Under the pieces are notes generated by a model. That model had not been told where the DNA came from and made no database searches. It saw only the letters and a list, made by a program, of their open reading frames with translations. From Cyanobium sp. M30B3 (GTDB taxonomy: Bacteria; Cyanobacteriota; Cyanobacteriia; PCC-6307; Cyanobiaceae): DNA of 64,000 bases. Every line of letters begins with the position of its first letter. Within the stretch, counting starts at the first letter, position 1. A program made the position numbers and the translations under genes. Positions 37,152-47,644 of this stretch are shown here, one piece after another. Location: the NCBI GenBank assembly GCA_018399015.1, contig CP073761.1:2946465-3010464 (forward strand). Reading direction: 5' to 3'.

Positions 37152-38540
37152 TCAGCCCTCCCCCACGGTCCACACGTTCAGGCCGGCGGCCCGGGCGGCG
37201 GCACCATCGGCCCTGGCGCGGGCGTCGAACAGCCAGGCCGGCTGGCGCATCACCGCCGCCACCGCCGGCCAGTCGATCCCGGCGAACTGCTGCCATTCGG
37301 TGAGCAGCAGCAGGGCATCGGCGCCACTGGCGGCCTGGTGCACGTCGGCCACCTGCTGCCAGCTGCCCTCACCCAGGCCGGCCGCCTGGCCCAGGTCGGC
37401 AGCGATCTGGCCCTCGGGCACCTTCGGGTCGAGGATCTGCACGATTGCCCCCTCCTCAAGCAGATCCCGGCATACCCGGATCGCCGGCGATTCGCGCGTG
37501 TCGTTGGTGTCGGCCTTGAAGGCAAAGCCCAGCACACCGATGCGCTTGCCGGTCACGGTGCCGAACAGCCTGGTCACCACCAGCCGGGCGATGCGCCGCT
37601 GCTGCCAGTGGTTGAGCGCCACCACCTGCTCCCAGTAGGCCGCCACCTCCTCGAGGCCGTAGTGGCGGCAGAGATACACCAGGTTGAGGATGTCCTTCTG
37701 GAAGCAGCTGCCGCCGAAACCCGGCCCGGCCTGCAGAAACTTGGGACCGATGCGGCTGTCGGCACCGATGGCTCGGGCCACCTCGCGCACATCGGCGCCG
37801 GTGGCCTCGCAGAAGGCGGCAATGCCGTTGATCGAGCTGATCCGCTGGGCCAGGAAGGCGTTGGCGGTGAGCTTGGAGAGCTCGCTGCTCCAGAGGTTGG
37901 TGGTGAGGATGCGCTCGCTCGGCACCCACTGGCCGTACACCCCGGCCAGGCAAGCGATGGCGGCGGGGTCCTCGCCGCCGATCAGCACCCGGTCGGGCGC
38001 CTCCAGATCGGGGATGGCGGTGCCCTCGGCCAGAAACTCGGGGTTGGAGAGCACCGAGAAACTGCGGCCGTCGCCGTTCGGCGTGGCGGCCGCCAGGATC
38101 TTCTGGATCACTTCGGCGGTGCGCACCGGCAGGGTGCTCTTCTCCACCACGATCGTGTGGCCGCGCGCCGCCCTGGCCACCGAGCGGGCACTGGCCTCCA
38201 CCCACTTGAGATCGCTGGCCTGGCCGGCGCCCAGGCCCCTGGTCTTGGTGGGGGTGTTCACGGAGATGAACACCATGTCGGCCGCGCCGATCGCCTCATC
38301 CACCGCGGTGCTGAAGTGCAGGTTGCGGCCGCGGGCCCGGCCCACCACCGCATCGAGACCCGGCTCATACACCGGCAGCTTGCCCAGGTCGGGATCATTC
38401 CAGGCGGCAATGCGCTCGGCGTTCAGGTCCACCACCGTGACCTGCACCCCGGGACAGCGATCGGCGATCACCGCCATCGTGGGACCGCCCACATAGCCAG
38501 CGCCGATGCAGCAGATGCGCTGGACGTCTGGGCTGGACAT
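37152..38540 (-). CDS. ugd: UDP-glucose 6-dehydrogenase (UDP-glucuronate synthesis)
   Basis: 462 residues. Oxidises UDP-glucose to UDP-glucuronate with two NAD. It resembles the long, eukaryote-type enzymes: [20 protein letters not shown] (NAD loop), [54 protein letters not shown], and the active-site cysteine in [20 protein letters not shown]. It supplies both the xylose synthase and the epimerase encoded next to it. Confidence 0.95.
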   Translation of the reverse strand: MSSPDVQRICCIGAGYVGGPTMAVIADRCPGVQVTVVDLNAERIAAWNDPDLGKLPVYEPGLDAVVGRARGRNLHFSTAVDEAIGAADMVFISVNTPTKTRGLGAGQASDLKWVEASARSVARAARGHTIVVEKSTLPVRTAEVIQKILAAATPNGDGRSFSVLSNPEFLAEGTAIPDLEAPDRVLIGGEDPAAIACLAGVYGQWVPSERILTTNLWSSELSKLTANAFLAQRISSINGIAAFCEATGADVREVARAIGADSRIGPKFLQAGPGFGGSCFQKDILNLVYLCRHYGLEEVAAYWEQVVALNHWQQRRIARLVVTRLFGTVTGKRIGVLGFAFKADTNDTRESPAIRVCRDLLEEGAIVQILDPKVPEGQIAADLGQAAGLGEGSWQQVADVHQAASGADALLLLTEWQQFAGIDWPAVAAVMRQPAWLFDARARADGAAARAAGLNVWTVGEG

Positions 38541-38567
38541 GGAGTGGGAACCAGAGCAGTGCTGAGA

Positions 38568-39354
38568 TTACGACGCTTCGTCTCTGACCTGGGTTGCGGA
38601 AACCGCAGCCTGCGGGCGCTTTGGCGACCTGAGGGTGCGCCAGCTGAAATCGTTGAGCACGCCCAGAGGAGCAAAGGGCGCGTCAGCCAGGGAAATATCC
38701 AGCAGATGAGGCCGCCCCGAACGGATGCGCATGCCGTCGCTGTAGGGAAAGGTGAGAGTCTGACCGGTGTTCAAGGTGCCCACGAAGACCAGCTGACTGT
38801 CTGCGGAGCGCAGCTCCAGCCACACCTCCTGCCTGGGCCTCAGACGCAACGTGGGGGCAGCGGGCCGGGGGGCCACCGCCGGAGCCGGGGGCCTGGCCGG
38901 CCGAGTCTGACGAGAGACAGCCTGAGACCGTGGCACCGGACGGGCCTTGTGGGCCTGCCAGGCCAGCCACCACGACCAGAATCAGGGATCCGCCGGCGGC
39001 AGCCAGGGTCAACGGCCAGGGAGCAAGGTTCCTGAGCCAACGCTGCCGTCCTCGCCACCACAACGGCAAGGTCTCCCCCAGGGAGGAACGCGCAGGGGGA
39101 AGCACAGCCTCAGCGTGAATGCAGTCCTGAATGAGCAACTGCAAACGCTGACGTTCGTCTGTCAAGCGCGCAATCTCCTGGACGAGAGCACGCACCTGGG
39201 AGCCGAACTTATCTTCATAGATCTGCGGCAACTCATCGATCAGCCGCTGATACTCCTCCAGCTCCATGCAGGCCGCAGCAAGCTCCCGCTCCAGACCATT
39301 GAAATGGTCAGGATCAGAATCAGGCGAGGTCTGAACAGGCACAGCGTCTACCAA
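38568..39354 (-). pseudogene. Coiled-coil membrane protein with RodZ-C-like domain, split by a frameshift
   Basis: Two frames look like parts of one gene. Frame A (from a TTG at 39354) gives an N-terminal helical region (ELAAACMELEEYQRLIDELP and IARLTDERQRLQLLI, likely coiled coil), then one hydrophobic helix, WPLTLAAAGGSLILVVVAGL. After that, frame A degrades to a low-complexity tail ending at 38683. Frame B continues with PVPRSQAVSRQTRP and a folded domain, VWLELRSADSQLVFVGTLN then FPYSDGMRIRSGRPHLLDI, that resembles the RodZ C-terminal domain (DUF4115), ending at 38568. Frame B is closed upstream by a stop at 38984-38982, so the switch must lie between about 38981 and 38935. It sits 25 bases after the giant RTX gene. 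Confidence 0.65.
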
Positions 39355-39379
39355 TGGGATGGGTAACAGTCACGGATTC

Positions 39380-42300
39380 TCAAGAACCATAAGCCAGCTG
39401 AATATCACGCGCCTCAAAGGAGAGCAACACAGGGAGAGTTGCAATCACCCCACCATCTCGACCAAGACCCCGCCCCCTGCCATTTGCGTTGTAAGCAAGC
39501 TCGCCAGTGAGCTGCGCATAGATGAAAACGGCCTTGGATCGATCAGAAGAATCCAGACTATCTACAACCTGAACGGCTGATTTCGCCCGCCTACCCTTGA
39601 GCCTTTTTTTACCATTAAAAGCCTTCGCCGCCAGCGAGTTGCGTGGGACACCCTCAACGCGAATGGTGTCTGAACCCGGCCTGAAGTCCGTGATCACATC
39701 GCCTTGATTGAGACCATCGCGCAACCTGAAGCGAAACACATTTGAGCCTCCTCCACCCGTCAGAAGATCGGCTCCTTTACCACCATAAATAACGTTGTTC
39801 AATGAACTGCCAGTAATCTCATCGGCTCCGTTCGTGCCTCTGATCCGCCGACGAGGAGAAGGCTCGCCTGAACCACCGCCGCCGCTCGAACCACCGCCAT
39901 CGCCACCACCACCGCCTGGAACACCGCCGTCGCCCCCTGAACCTGACCCACCAGAATCACCAGAACCTCCAGAACCTCCAGAACCTCCAGAACCTCCAGA
40001 ACCACCATCTCCGCCCGTACTGACAAGATCACGGATGGTGGTCTCAACCACCTTGTTGGTGAGTGTGGCTGCTTCGCTATCGAGAAGAACCCTGAAAGCT
40101 TCATCGCCTTCAGTGCTCTGATCTTGGATTGCAGCCGTTGAAAAGCTCACGAGCTGTGACCCAGCAGCCAGCGATGCCCCGCTGGTATTGGTGGCCGTAA
40201 GCGTGACAGCATTGGAAACCGGATCGGTTCTGATCGCACCGAGGGTCACGCCAGCGCCGGCGGCAAGATCTGCAGCCGTGAGGGCCGCGAAATCCACGCC
40301 TTCTGTGGCCGTGATCCCCTCGGTATCCAGCGTCAGCGTGACGCTCTGGCCGGCTCCGAGGCCGACGCCATCGAGGGAAACCGCATAGCTGGCATTGGCT
40401 CCCTCCAGCACGGATGCCGCGCCAGACAGGCGGATCACCGCGGTGTTCGCATCCGTGATCGTGGTCACCACGGAGCCAGAGCCGTTAGCGCCGGAGAGCG
40501 AAACGGTATAGCTCTCGCTGCCTTCCACGATCGAATCGGCGCTGGCCGAAACGGAGAAGCTGAGCATCGAAGCGCCAACCGCCAGATCAGCGCCGCTGCT
40601 ATTGGTGGCGGTGACAGTGATCGCGCCGCTGGTGGCCGTACTGATGCCGCTTAGGGTGATGCCCGTTGCAGCAGTCAGCGCGGCGGTGCTCAGCGCAGCA
40701 AAGTCCACCCCTTTGGTGGCCGTGCCGCTGGCCACATCCAGCGTGAACGTCACCGAGCGCCCAGCGCCTAAACCCACACCATCGAGGGCCAGGGTGTAGG
40801 TGGCGGAGGCTCCTTCTGCAACGGTGGCCGAGCCCGTCAGCCGGAGCGCTGGGGCATCGTTATCCGTGACGGTGGTGACGACACTCGCCGGCCCCTCCAC
40901 CGCCACACCGGCTCCGCCGGCCAGGTTCAGCGCGAAGGTTTCGTTCCCCTCCGCAATCAGGTCATTGCTGGTGGTGACCGCAAAGGAAAGCAACGCCGAC
41001 CCCGCCGCCAGATCAGTTCCGCTTGCGTTGCTGGCAGTGACGGAGATCGTGCCGTCACCAGCTGTGGCGGTGACCAGGGAGATGCCACTTGCGGCGCTCA
41101 GACCGGCAGCCACCAAGGCCGCGAAGTCGGCCCCTTCCATAGCAGTGCCGCTGGCCGTATCGATCGAGAAGGTGACCGAGCGGTCCACGCCAAGACCGAC
41201 CCCACTGCCCAGGGAAATCGTGTACGGGGAGGTGGTGGCACCTTCCTGCACGCTGGTGGGACCACTCAGGCGAACAGTTGCCTGATCCTGGTTGCTGATC
41301 GTGGTGGTCACCGTCTGGGGCTCGATGAAACCGCCGAGGGTGAGGTTGAAGGTTTCGTCAGTCTCAGCCAGCAGGTCGGTCTGCACCGGCAGCGCCAGGG
41401 TGGCGATGGTGGCGCCGCTGCTGAAGGAGCGCGTGGCTGAAGCGACGGCCCGCATCCGGCCGGCTGCCGCATCCACCTCCAGCGCCTCCAGGGCGATGCC
41501 GCTCACCCCTTGCAGGGAAGACTGGGTCAGCGCGGCCAGATCGGCGGCGAAACGGGCACTGCCATCGCTGAGCTGAAGCGAGAACGACACACTCTGGCCT
41601 GACTGCAGGCCATCACCAGCAAGGGCAATCGCATAGCTCGCCGTGTTGCCTTCCGCAACTGTTGAAGCAGCCGCAACAAGCGTGAGCTGTTCAGTGAGAT
41701 CGAGATTGATGTCGTTGAACTGAACGAACTCAAAGCCCTGTACTGTGTTCTCAATGGCGGTGTTGCTCAGCGCTGTGGCCGCGTTCCAGATGGTGTAATC
41801 GCTGGATGTGTCATTGAGAGCAAAGCCATCACCAGCCGCATCGACCGTCTGAACGCTCCAGTCGCGGAAGCGGCCGTACAGGAACAGGGTGTCGAGGCCA
41901 TCGCCACCGATGAACTCGGTTTTGTAGGGCAGGAAGCCATACACAAAGTCGTTGCCACTACCGGCATCGACGATGGAGTCATAATAATCCGACTGATCGT
42001 AAGACGGCAGATCCTGGGAAGAAGAGCGCACATAGGCGCTGTTATCTGACGATTGGATATTGATGACATCATTGCCGGCACCCGTGCGGATCACAGCGCC
42101 ATAGGCACCATGGCCGAACTGCACAAATGGCGTGGCCGAATCACGGGGATCAGGAAAGATCACCTGAACCAGATCATCACCACCGCCGGTGTCCAGGGTG
42201 GCGAAGGCGATCGCATCGCTCAGGATCACCCGGTTGTTTGCATCGCCGGTCTGAACCGTGATCGGATTCTTTTCCGAGCCAGCGATTCCAGCAAAGGAAG

Positions 42301-45300
42301 CGCCACCGGCGTTGATCTCAGACCATTGGGCGGGAGAAAGGTTATCTGTGCCCAGCGTGGTGTCGCGGTTGATCAGACCATTGACATTCCCGATCGTGGT
42401 GGTGATCAAAGCGTTGCTCACCGTCGCCCCACCGGCCGGAGTAGTCAGCGTCACGCCAAAGCTTTCGTTCGTTTCGGCAATGGCATCGCTGGTTGCCGCC
42501 ACGGAGAAGCTGAGCAGCTGGGATCCCGCGGCCAGGGACCCGCCACTGCTGTTGGTCGCCGTCAGCGTCACCGCCTTGGTCACCGGATCGGTGCTGATCC
42601 CGGTAAAGGACACACCGGCGCCGGCCGTGAGGCCCGCATCGCTGAGCGCCGCAAAATCCACCCCTTCTGTGGCCGTCAGTCCCTCGGTATCCAGCGTCAG
42701 CGTGATGCTCTGACCCGCACCGAGGCCGACGCCATCGAGGGAAACCGCATAGTGGGCGTTGGCTCCTTCCAGCACGGAGGCCGAGCCGTCCAGGCGGATC
42801 ACAGCGGCGTCTCCATCGCTGATCGTGGTGGAGACCGTGCCAGAACCGTTGGCGCCGGAGAGCGATACGGAATAGGTCTCGCTGCCTTCTGCGATGGAAT
42901 CGGCGCTGGCGGCCAGCGAGAAGCTGAGGATCTGGGCCCCTGGCGCCACATCAATGCCGCTGGTGTTGGTGGCGGTAGCGGTGATCGCGCCGTTGGCGGC
43001 CGTGCTGATGCCGCTGAGGGTGATGCCACTTGCCGGGTTGAGCGCAGCGGCGATCAGCGCGGCAAAGTCCACCCCCTCCGTGGCCGTGCCGCTGGCCGAA
43101 TCGAGGGTGAAAGTCACCGAGCGCCCAGCTCCCAGACCCACTCCATCGAGGGCCAGTGCATAGGAAGCGGCGGCACCTTCGGCAACGGTGGCCGAGCCGG
43201 TCAGCTTGAGCGCTGGGGCATCGTCATCCGTGATCGTGGTGGTGACCAAGCCAGCGGTCACCGTTGCGGAGCTGCTGTTGAGGGTGAGGCCAAAGGTTTC
43301 GTTCCCCTCAACGAAGGCATCCGCAACCGTTGCCGTTGCGAAGCTGAGGAACGCCGCACCGGCGACGAGATCAGCACCGCTGGTGTTGGTGGCAGTGACG
43401 GCGATCGAACCGTCGGCTGCTGTGCTGGTGCCTAGGGTTATGCCCACTGCGGCGTTCAGAACGGCGTCGGTGAGGGCCGCGAAGTCGAGACCTTCCGTGG
43501 CGGTGCCGCTGGCCGAATCGAGTGTGAAGCTCACCGAGCGCCCAGCACCGAGGCCCACACCATCAAGGGCGACGGAGTAGGAGGCGCTTGCCCCTTCAGC
43601 GACGGCTGCGGAGCCGGTTAGCTTGATGGCTACGGGATCGTCATCGGTGATGGTGGTGGTGATCGAACCAGCGCTCACTGTGGCGTTGGCACTGGTGAGG
43701 GATACCGAGAAGGTTTCAGGCCCCTCGGAGAAGAGATCGGAGGTGGTGGGCAGCTCGAAACTGAGCAGTTGAGAGCCAGCATCCAGATCAAGGATGAGAT
43801 TGGTATTGGTGGCGGTGAGTGTGATGGCCTGCGTAAGTGGATCGGTGCTGATGTCGCTGAGGGTGATACCTACGGGGGTGGGTTTGATGCTTGCTGCGAC
43901 GAGTGCATCGAAGTCGCGGCCTTCAGTTGCGGAGATCCCTGCTGTATCGAGCGTGAGGGTGACACTGCGACCGGCGCCAAGGGCAATGCCGCCATCGAGG
44001 GAGACGCCATAGGTTGCCCGGCTTCCTTCTGCCACTGCCGTTGATCCCGTGAGCCGGATCACCGGCAGGGAGGAATCGGTGATGGTTGTGGTGAATCTGG
44101 CGGCACTCACATCAGCGTCAATGCTGCTGAGAAGCACGTCATAGGTCTCGGGCAGCTCGGCTACTGCGTCAGCAGCGGCGGCAATGGAGAACCTGAGAAG
44201 CTCAGCATTGACAGCTAGCTCAGTGCTACCAATGTTGGTTGCCCTGCCGCTGATGGCTCCTGATACACCGGTGCTGATGTTGCTCAGTCTTACGCCTGTA
44301 ACGGGCTGGAGATTCGTTGCAATGAGTCTGGCGAAATCGATCCCTTCTCTTGCAGTGCCCTCCAGCGTCGACAGAAGGAAGTCGACCGAGCGCCCAGCGC
44401 CTAGACCCACCCCATCCAGCGCCACTGCATAGGAAGCGGCGGCACCTTCGGCAACGGTGGCCGAACCCGTCAGCTTGAGCGCTGGGGCATCGTTATCTGT
44501 GATGGTGGTGGTGAGGCTGGCCGGTCCCTCCACCCCCACACCAGGGCCACCGGCCAGGTTGAGCGAGAAGGTTTCGTTCGCCTCGACGATCGGGTCGTTG
44601 GTGGTGTTGATCCCAAAGGAAAGCAACGCCGATCCCGCCGCAATATCCGCACCGCTGTTGTTGCTGGCGGTGACGGTGATCGAACCGTCGGCTGCTGTGC
44701 TGATCCCATCCAGGCTGATCCCGCTGGCCGGGTTGAGACCAGCGGCCAAAAGAGCCGCGAAGTCGGCCCCTTCCGTGGCTGTGCCGCTGGCCGTATCGAT
44801 CGAGAAGATGACCGAGCGCCCAACGCCAAGGCCCACACCGGAGCCCAGGGAAATCGTGTAGGGCGCGGTGGCGCTGCCCTCCACAACCGACGCCGGCCCG
44901 CTGATCCGAACTGCGAGGGGATCGTTGTCGGTGATGGTGGTGTTGATCGAGCCGGCGCTCACCGTTGCGCTGGCACTGCTGAGCGATACCGAGAAGGTTT
45001 CAGGACCCTCCGAGAACAGATCGGCCGTGGTGGGGATCGAGACGCTGAGCAGCTGGGACCCAGCGGCCAACGTGGCTCCGCTGCTGTTGGTCGCCGTCAG
45101 GGTCACGGCCTTGGTCACCGGATCGGTGCTGATCCCGGTAAAGGACACACCGGCGCCGGCCGTGATCCCCCCAGCGACCAGCGCTGTAAAATCCGCTCCT
45201 TCTGTGGCCGTGCCACTGGCGGAATCGAGGGTAAGGGTGACGCTCTGGCCGGCCAGCAGACCGCTGCCGCCCAGCGACACGGCATAGGCCGCGGACTGCC

Positions 45301-47644
45301 CCTCCACGACCGATGACTTGCCGATGAGCGCGAGGGTTGGCGTGGGCACCAGATCGTTGATCGTGGTGGTCACCACGCCGCTGCTCACCACTGCCGTGCT
45401 GCTGGCGAGGGTGACGCCGAAGGTTTCGTCGCCCTCCACCACCGAATCGGTGATGGTCGGCAGCTGCACGGTGAGCAGCGTGGCGCCAACCGCCAGGGCA
45501 GCGCCGCTGGTGTTGGTGGCAGTGACGGTGACGGCGCCATTGGCGGCTGTGCTGATGCCGCCGAGGGTGATGCCGTCGGCCTTCTGCAGGCTTGAGGCGA
45601 GCAGGGCCGCGAAGTCGATTCCTTCGGTGGCGGTGCCACCGGCGGAATCGAGACTGAAGGTCACGCTGCGGCCAGCGGCCAGTCCGACGCCATCGAGGAC
45701 CACCGCGTAGTCGGCGGTCTGTCCTTCGGTGACGGAGGCCGGACCGTTCAGGCGGATGGTGACGGGCAGGACGTTGCGGATCGTTGTGGAAACCGTCTGC
45801 GCCTGCACGAAGTCCGTGAGGGTGACGGTGAAGTCTTCGTCCGGCTCGTTTTGCAGATCCACCGCCACCGGCAGATTGAGGGTGGCGATGGTGGCCCCCG
45901 TGGCGAAGCCTCGGCTGGCGGAGGCCACCGCCCGGATCAGCCCCGTGGCTGCATCCACGCTCACATTGCTGAGCACGATGCCGGCCGCTGCCTGCAGCGA
46001 ACCCGGCACCAGCGCCGCCAGGTCGGCGGAGAACTGGGCCGTGCCGTCGCTGAGCTGCAGGCTGAAGGCCACGCTGTCGCCACTGGCCAGGCCGCTGTCG
46101 CTGAGGGCGATGGTGTAACTGGCGCTAGCGCCCTCATTCACCGGGTCGGCCGGTCCGCTGAGGCTGAGGGTCTGCAGAGCATCGAGGTTGATATCGCTGA
46201 AGCGGATCGTTTCAAATCCGGTGATGCTGTTGCCGAAGGCATCGTTGAAGGTAACGATGCCCGCCTCGTTGCTCGAGGTGAGCTGATAGGAGGCGAAGGT
46301 GCCGGGCAGCAGCAGCACGTCGTTGCCTTCGCCGCCATCGAAGCGGGTCTGGCTGGCGGATGTGGTTACTTGAACAACGTCATTTCCGATGCCACCGTCG
46401 ACGCTGGAGTTGGTGATCGTCGAGAGAATGATGTTGTCGGCACCCGCGCCACCGATCACACTGGACCGAGTGAACAGACCATTGACCTTCAGCTGGTCAT
46501 TGCCCTCGCCGAGATCAATGAAGGCATCCTCAGCGGCGGTCTGTCCGGGTGTGCCGATCTCAACGATGTCGTTGCCGGCCTCGGTGTTGAGCGATGCAAA
46601 ACGGAGGGCACCCACAAGGAAGGGGGTGTCGTTGGCATCACCTGTGAAGACATCAGTCTGATCGGTAGCAGTGCCCGTGATGCCCTGGAGCTTGGTGCGG
46701 TTGAAGCGGAAGGCTTCCCACAACTCAGATCCCGATGCGATGTCCGAGTTCAGCTCCGGAGCAAGAGCCTCCAAGCCATTGAGGTAGTAATCAGGCTGGC
46801 CAAAAACAGCGCTGCTTTCCTGCTGCCTGTAGAGAATCAGATCAAAGAGAATGTCGCCAAACTGAATTCGCTCGAATCCGGAGATCTGATTATTATTAGA
46901 AACGGCGAGAAAATCACGCTCATCAAGAATCGAATCCAACGTGACGATGCCATCTCCATCGCCGTCCTTGAACTCAATATCCCAATCAAAACGAGAGCCC
47001 TTGAGAACAATCAGATCACCATACTCAACCTCTTCAAGAGTCAGATCATCACTGAGGGTTATGCCAACACCGCCACCTGGATCTGCGCCGAAGACAGCGT
47101 CGTAATAGGTTGTGTTCGCGCCCCCCTTAAAGACGGACTGCCACGGCATCAGGACGCTGACTCGGTCATCGCCACCACCGGCAAAGATGCTGGACTGGAA
47201 GATGTATCCCTGGCTGGCATCGATGTTGACATCAGCCCTGATTGACTGGGTAATGCCCTGGCCAATGACAGAGAAATCGTCATCGCCATCGCCCATGCGG
47301 ATGGTAGTTAAGTCCAAGGCATTGATATAGCCTCCGCCGGTCAGAACACCCGGAGGAAAACCAACTGCCCGAAGAACATCCTCTTCATCAAGAGGTGGCA
47401 AATAGACTACGGATCCGGATGACCGCTTCAGGCCATTATCGTCCAACAGAAATGTGCCATCCCCGCTGGCGGGATCAATAGCAAATAGAAAGCCCAGCCC
47501 GAAATCATTTTCGCCGGCCAGATTGTCTGGTAGAGCTACTCCCGTTCGCGCGAACCGCTGCTCCTCGGTTTCAGGGATCGAAAAGACCCCGCTGGTGTCG
47601 ATCGTGCGCTGGCCGACCGAAGAGCCCCAGTTAAGAATTGTCAT
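39380..47644 (-). CDS. Giant RTX/Calx-beta repeat surface or secreted protein
   Basis: 2754 residues. Order: N-terminal region with scattered GDGDDD-like calcium motifs (about 1-490); nine Calx-beta-like units of about 140 residues (about 490-1750), each with an EG-x-YxVxL start, GTATEGxDFxxL middle and TTITDxD end; a second beta-roll module (about 1750-1980); four more units (about 1980-2535); a Gly-Ser linker (about 2538-2600); a single RTX module with NGADEITGSSLNNVIYGGKG, ADLLTGGGGSNVF; and an 85-residue C-terminal end. No N-terminal signal peptide, as expected for type I secretion; no type I secretion genes are in the window. Likely an adhesin or cell-surface layer protein, role unknown. 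Confidence 0.88.
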   Translation of the reverse strand: MTILNWGSSVGQRTIDTSGVFSIPETEEQRFARTGVALPDNLAGENDFGLGFLFAIDPASGDGTFLLDDNGLKRSSGSVVYLPPLDEEDVLRAVGFPPGVLTGGGYINALDLTTIRMGDGDDDFSVIGQGITQSIRADVNIDASQGYIFQSSIFAGGGDDRVSVLMPWQSVFKGGANTTYYDAVFGADPGGGVGITLSDDLTLEEVEYGDLIVLKGSRFDWDIEFKDGDGDGIVTLDSILDERDFLAVSNNNQISGFERIQFGDILFDLILYRQQESSAVFGQPDYYLNGLEALAPELNSDIASGSELWEAFRFNRTKLQGITGTATDQTDVFTGDANDTPFLVGALRFASLNTEAGNDIVEIGTPGQTAAEDAFIDLGEGNDQLKVNGLFTRSSVIGGAGADNIILSTITNSSVDGGIGNDVVQVTTSASQTRFDGGEGNDVLLLPGTFASYQLTSSNEAGIVTFNDAFGNSITGFETIRFSDINLDALQTLSLSGPADPVNEGASASYTIALSDSGLASGDSVAFSLQLSDGTAQFSADLAALVPGSLQAAAGIVLSNVSVDAATGLIRAVASASRGFATGATIATLNLPVAVDLQNEPDEDFTVTLTDFVQAQTVSTTIRNVLPVTIRLNGPASVTEGQTADYAVVLDGVGLAAGRSVTFSLDSAGGTATEGIDFAALLASSLQKADGITLGGISTAANGAVTVTATNTSGAALAVGATLLTVQLPTITDSVVEGDETFGVTLASSTAVVSSGVVTTTINDLVPTPTLALIGKSSVVEGQSAAYAVSLGGSGLLAGQSVTLTLDSASGTATEGADFTALVAGGITAGAGVSFTGISTDPVTKAVTLTATNSSGATLAAGSQLLSVSIPTTADLFSEGPETFSVSLSSASATVSAGSINTTITDNDPLAVRISGPASVVEGSATAPYTISLGSGVGLGVGRSVIFSIDTASGTATEGADFAALLAAGLNPASGISLDGISTAADGSITVTASNNSGADIAAGSALLSFGINTTNDPIVEANETFSLNLAGGPGVGVEGPASLTTTITDNDAPALKLTGSATVAEGAAASYAVALDGVGLGAGRSVDFLLSTLEGTAREGIDFARLIATNLQPVTGVRLSNISTGVSGAISGRATNIGSTELAVNAELLRFSIAAAADAVAELPETYDVLLSSIDADVSAARFTTTITDSSLPVIRLTGSTAVAEGSRATYGVSLDGGIALGAGRSVTLTLDTAGISATEGRDFDALVAASIKPTPVGITLSDISTDPLTQAITLTATNTNLILDLDAGSQLLSFELPTTSDLFSEGPETFSVSLTSANATVSAGSITTTITDDDPVAIKLTGSAAVAEGASASYSVALDGVGLGAGRSVSFTLDSASGTATEGLDFAALTDAVLNAAVGITLGTSTAADGSIAVTATNTSGADLVAGAAFLSFATATVADAFVEGNETFGLTLNSSSATVTAGLVTTTITDDDAPALKLTGSATVAEGAAASYALALDGVGLGAGRSVTFTLDSASGTATEGVDFAALIAAALNPASGITLSGISTAANGAITATATNTSGIDVAPGAQILSFSLAASADSIAEGSETYSVSLSGANGSGTVSTTISDGDAAVIRLDGSASVLEGANAHYAVSLDGVGLGAGQSITLTLDTEGLTATEGVDFAALSDAGLTAGAGVSFTGISTDPVTKAVTLTATNSSGGSLAAGSQLLSFSVAATSDAIAETNESFGVTLTTPAGGATVSNALITTTIGNVNGLINRDTTLGTDNLSPAQWSEINAGGASFAGIAGSEKNPITVQTGDANNRVILSDAIAFATLDTGGGDDLVQVIFPDPRDSATPFVQFGHGAYGAVIRTGAGNDVINIQSSDNSAYVRSSSQDLPSYDQSDYYDSIVDAGSGNDFVYGFLPYKTEFIGGDGLDTLFLYGRFRDWSVQTVDAAGDGFALNDTSSDYTIWNAATALSNTAIENTVQGFEFVQFNDINLDLTEQLTLVAAASTVAEGNTASYAIALAGDGLQSGQSVSFSLQLSDGSARFAADLAALTQSSLQGVSGIALEALEVDAAAGRMRAVASATRSFSSGATIATLALPVQTDLLAETDETFNLTLGGFIEPQTVTTTISNQDQATVRLSGPTSVQEGATTSPYTISLGSGVGLGVDRSVTFSIDTASGTAMEGADFAALVAAGLSAASGISLVTATAGDGTISVTASNASGTDLAAGSALLSFAVTTSNDLIAEGNETFALNLAGGAGVAVEGPASVVTTVTDNDAPALRLTGSATVAEGASATYTLALDGVGLGAGRSVTFTLDVASGTATKGVDFAALSTAALTAATGITLSGISTATSGAITVTATNSSGADLAVGASMLSFSVSASADSIVEGSESYTVSLSGANGSGSVVTTITDANTAVIRLSGAASVLEGANASYAVSLDGVGLGAGQSVTLTLDTEGITATEGVDFAALTAADLAAGAGVTLGAIRTDPVSNAVTLTATNTSGASLAAGSQLVSFSTAAIQDQSTEGDEAFRVLLDSEAATLTNKVVETTIRDLVSTGGDGGSGGSGGSGGSGGSGDSGGSGSGGDGGVPGGGGGDGGGSSGGGGSGEPSPRRRIRGTNGADEITGSSLNNVIYGGKGADLLTGGGGSNVFRFRLRDGLNQGDVITDFRPGSDTIRVEGVPRNSLAAKAFNGKKRLKGRRAKSAVQVVDSLDSSDRSKAVFIYAQLTGELAYNANGRGRGLGRDGGVIATLPVLLSFEARDIQLAYGS
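39950..40008. repeat. 9-bp tandem repeat encoding a Gly-Gly-Ser linker
   Basis: About six near-exact copies of CCAGAACCT (plus strand) run through 39950-40008 and encode GGS units between the Calx-beta array and the terminal RTX module of the giant protein. Nine-base units preserve frame and should allow linker length change. Confidence 0.85.
40035..46170. repeat. Thirteen Calx-beta-type repeat units in two arrays within the giant gene
   Basis: Nine units lie at about 42380-46170 and four at about 40035-41700, each about 415-420 bases. The start motifs of several units are almost identical (for example KLTGSATVAEGAAASY in two units and LTGSATVAEGASATY in a third). The first unit of each array is a different subtype sharing FSLQLSDG and the GATIATL motif. 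Both arrays follow a paralogous beta-roll block that ends NDINLDL or SDINLDAL. Confidence 0.85.

Noticed and set aside
39950..46170. CRISPR-like repeats in the giant gene
   Set aside because: The repeats are in-frame protein repeats with no alternating unique spacers and no cas genes nearby.
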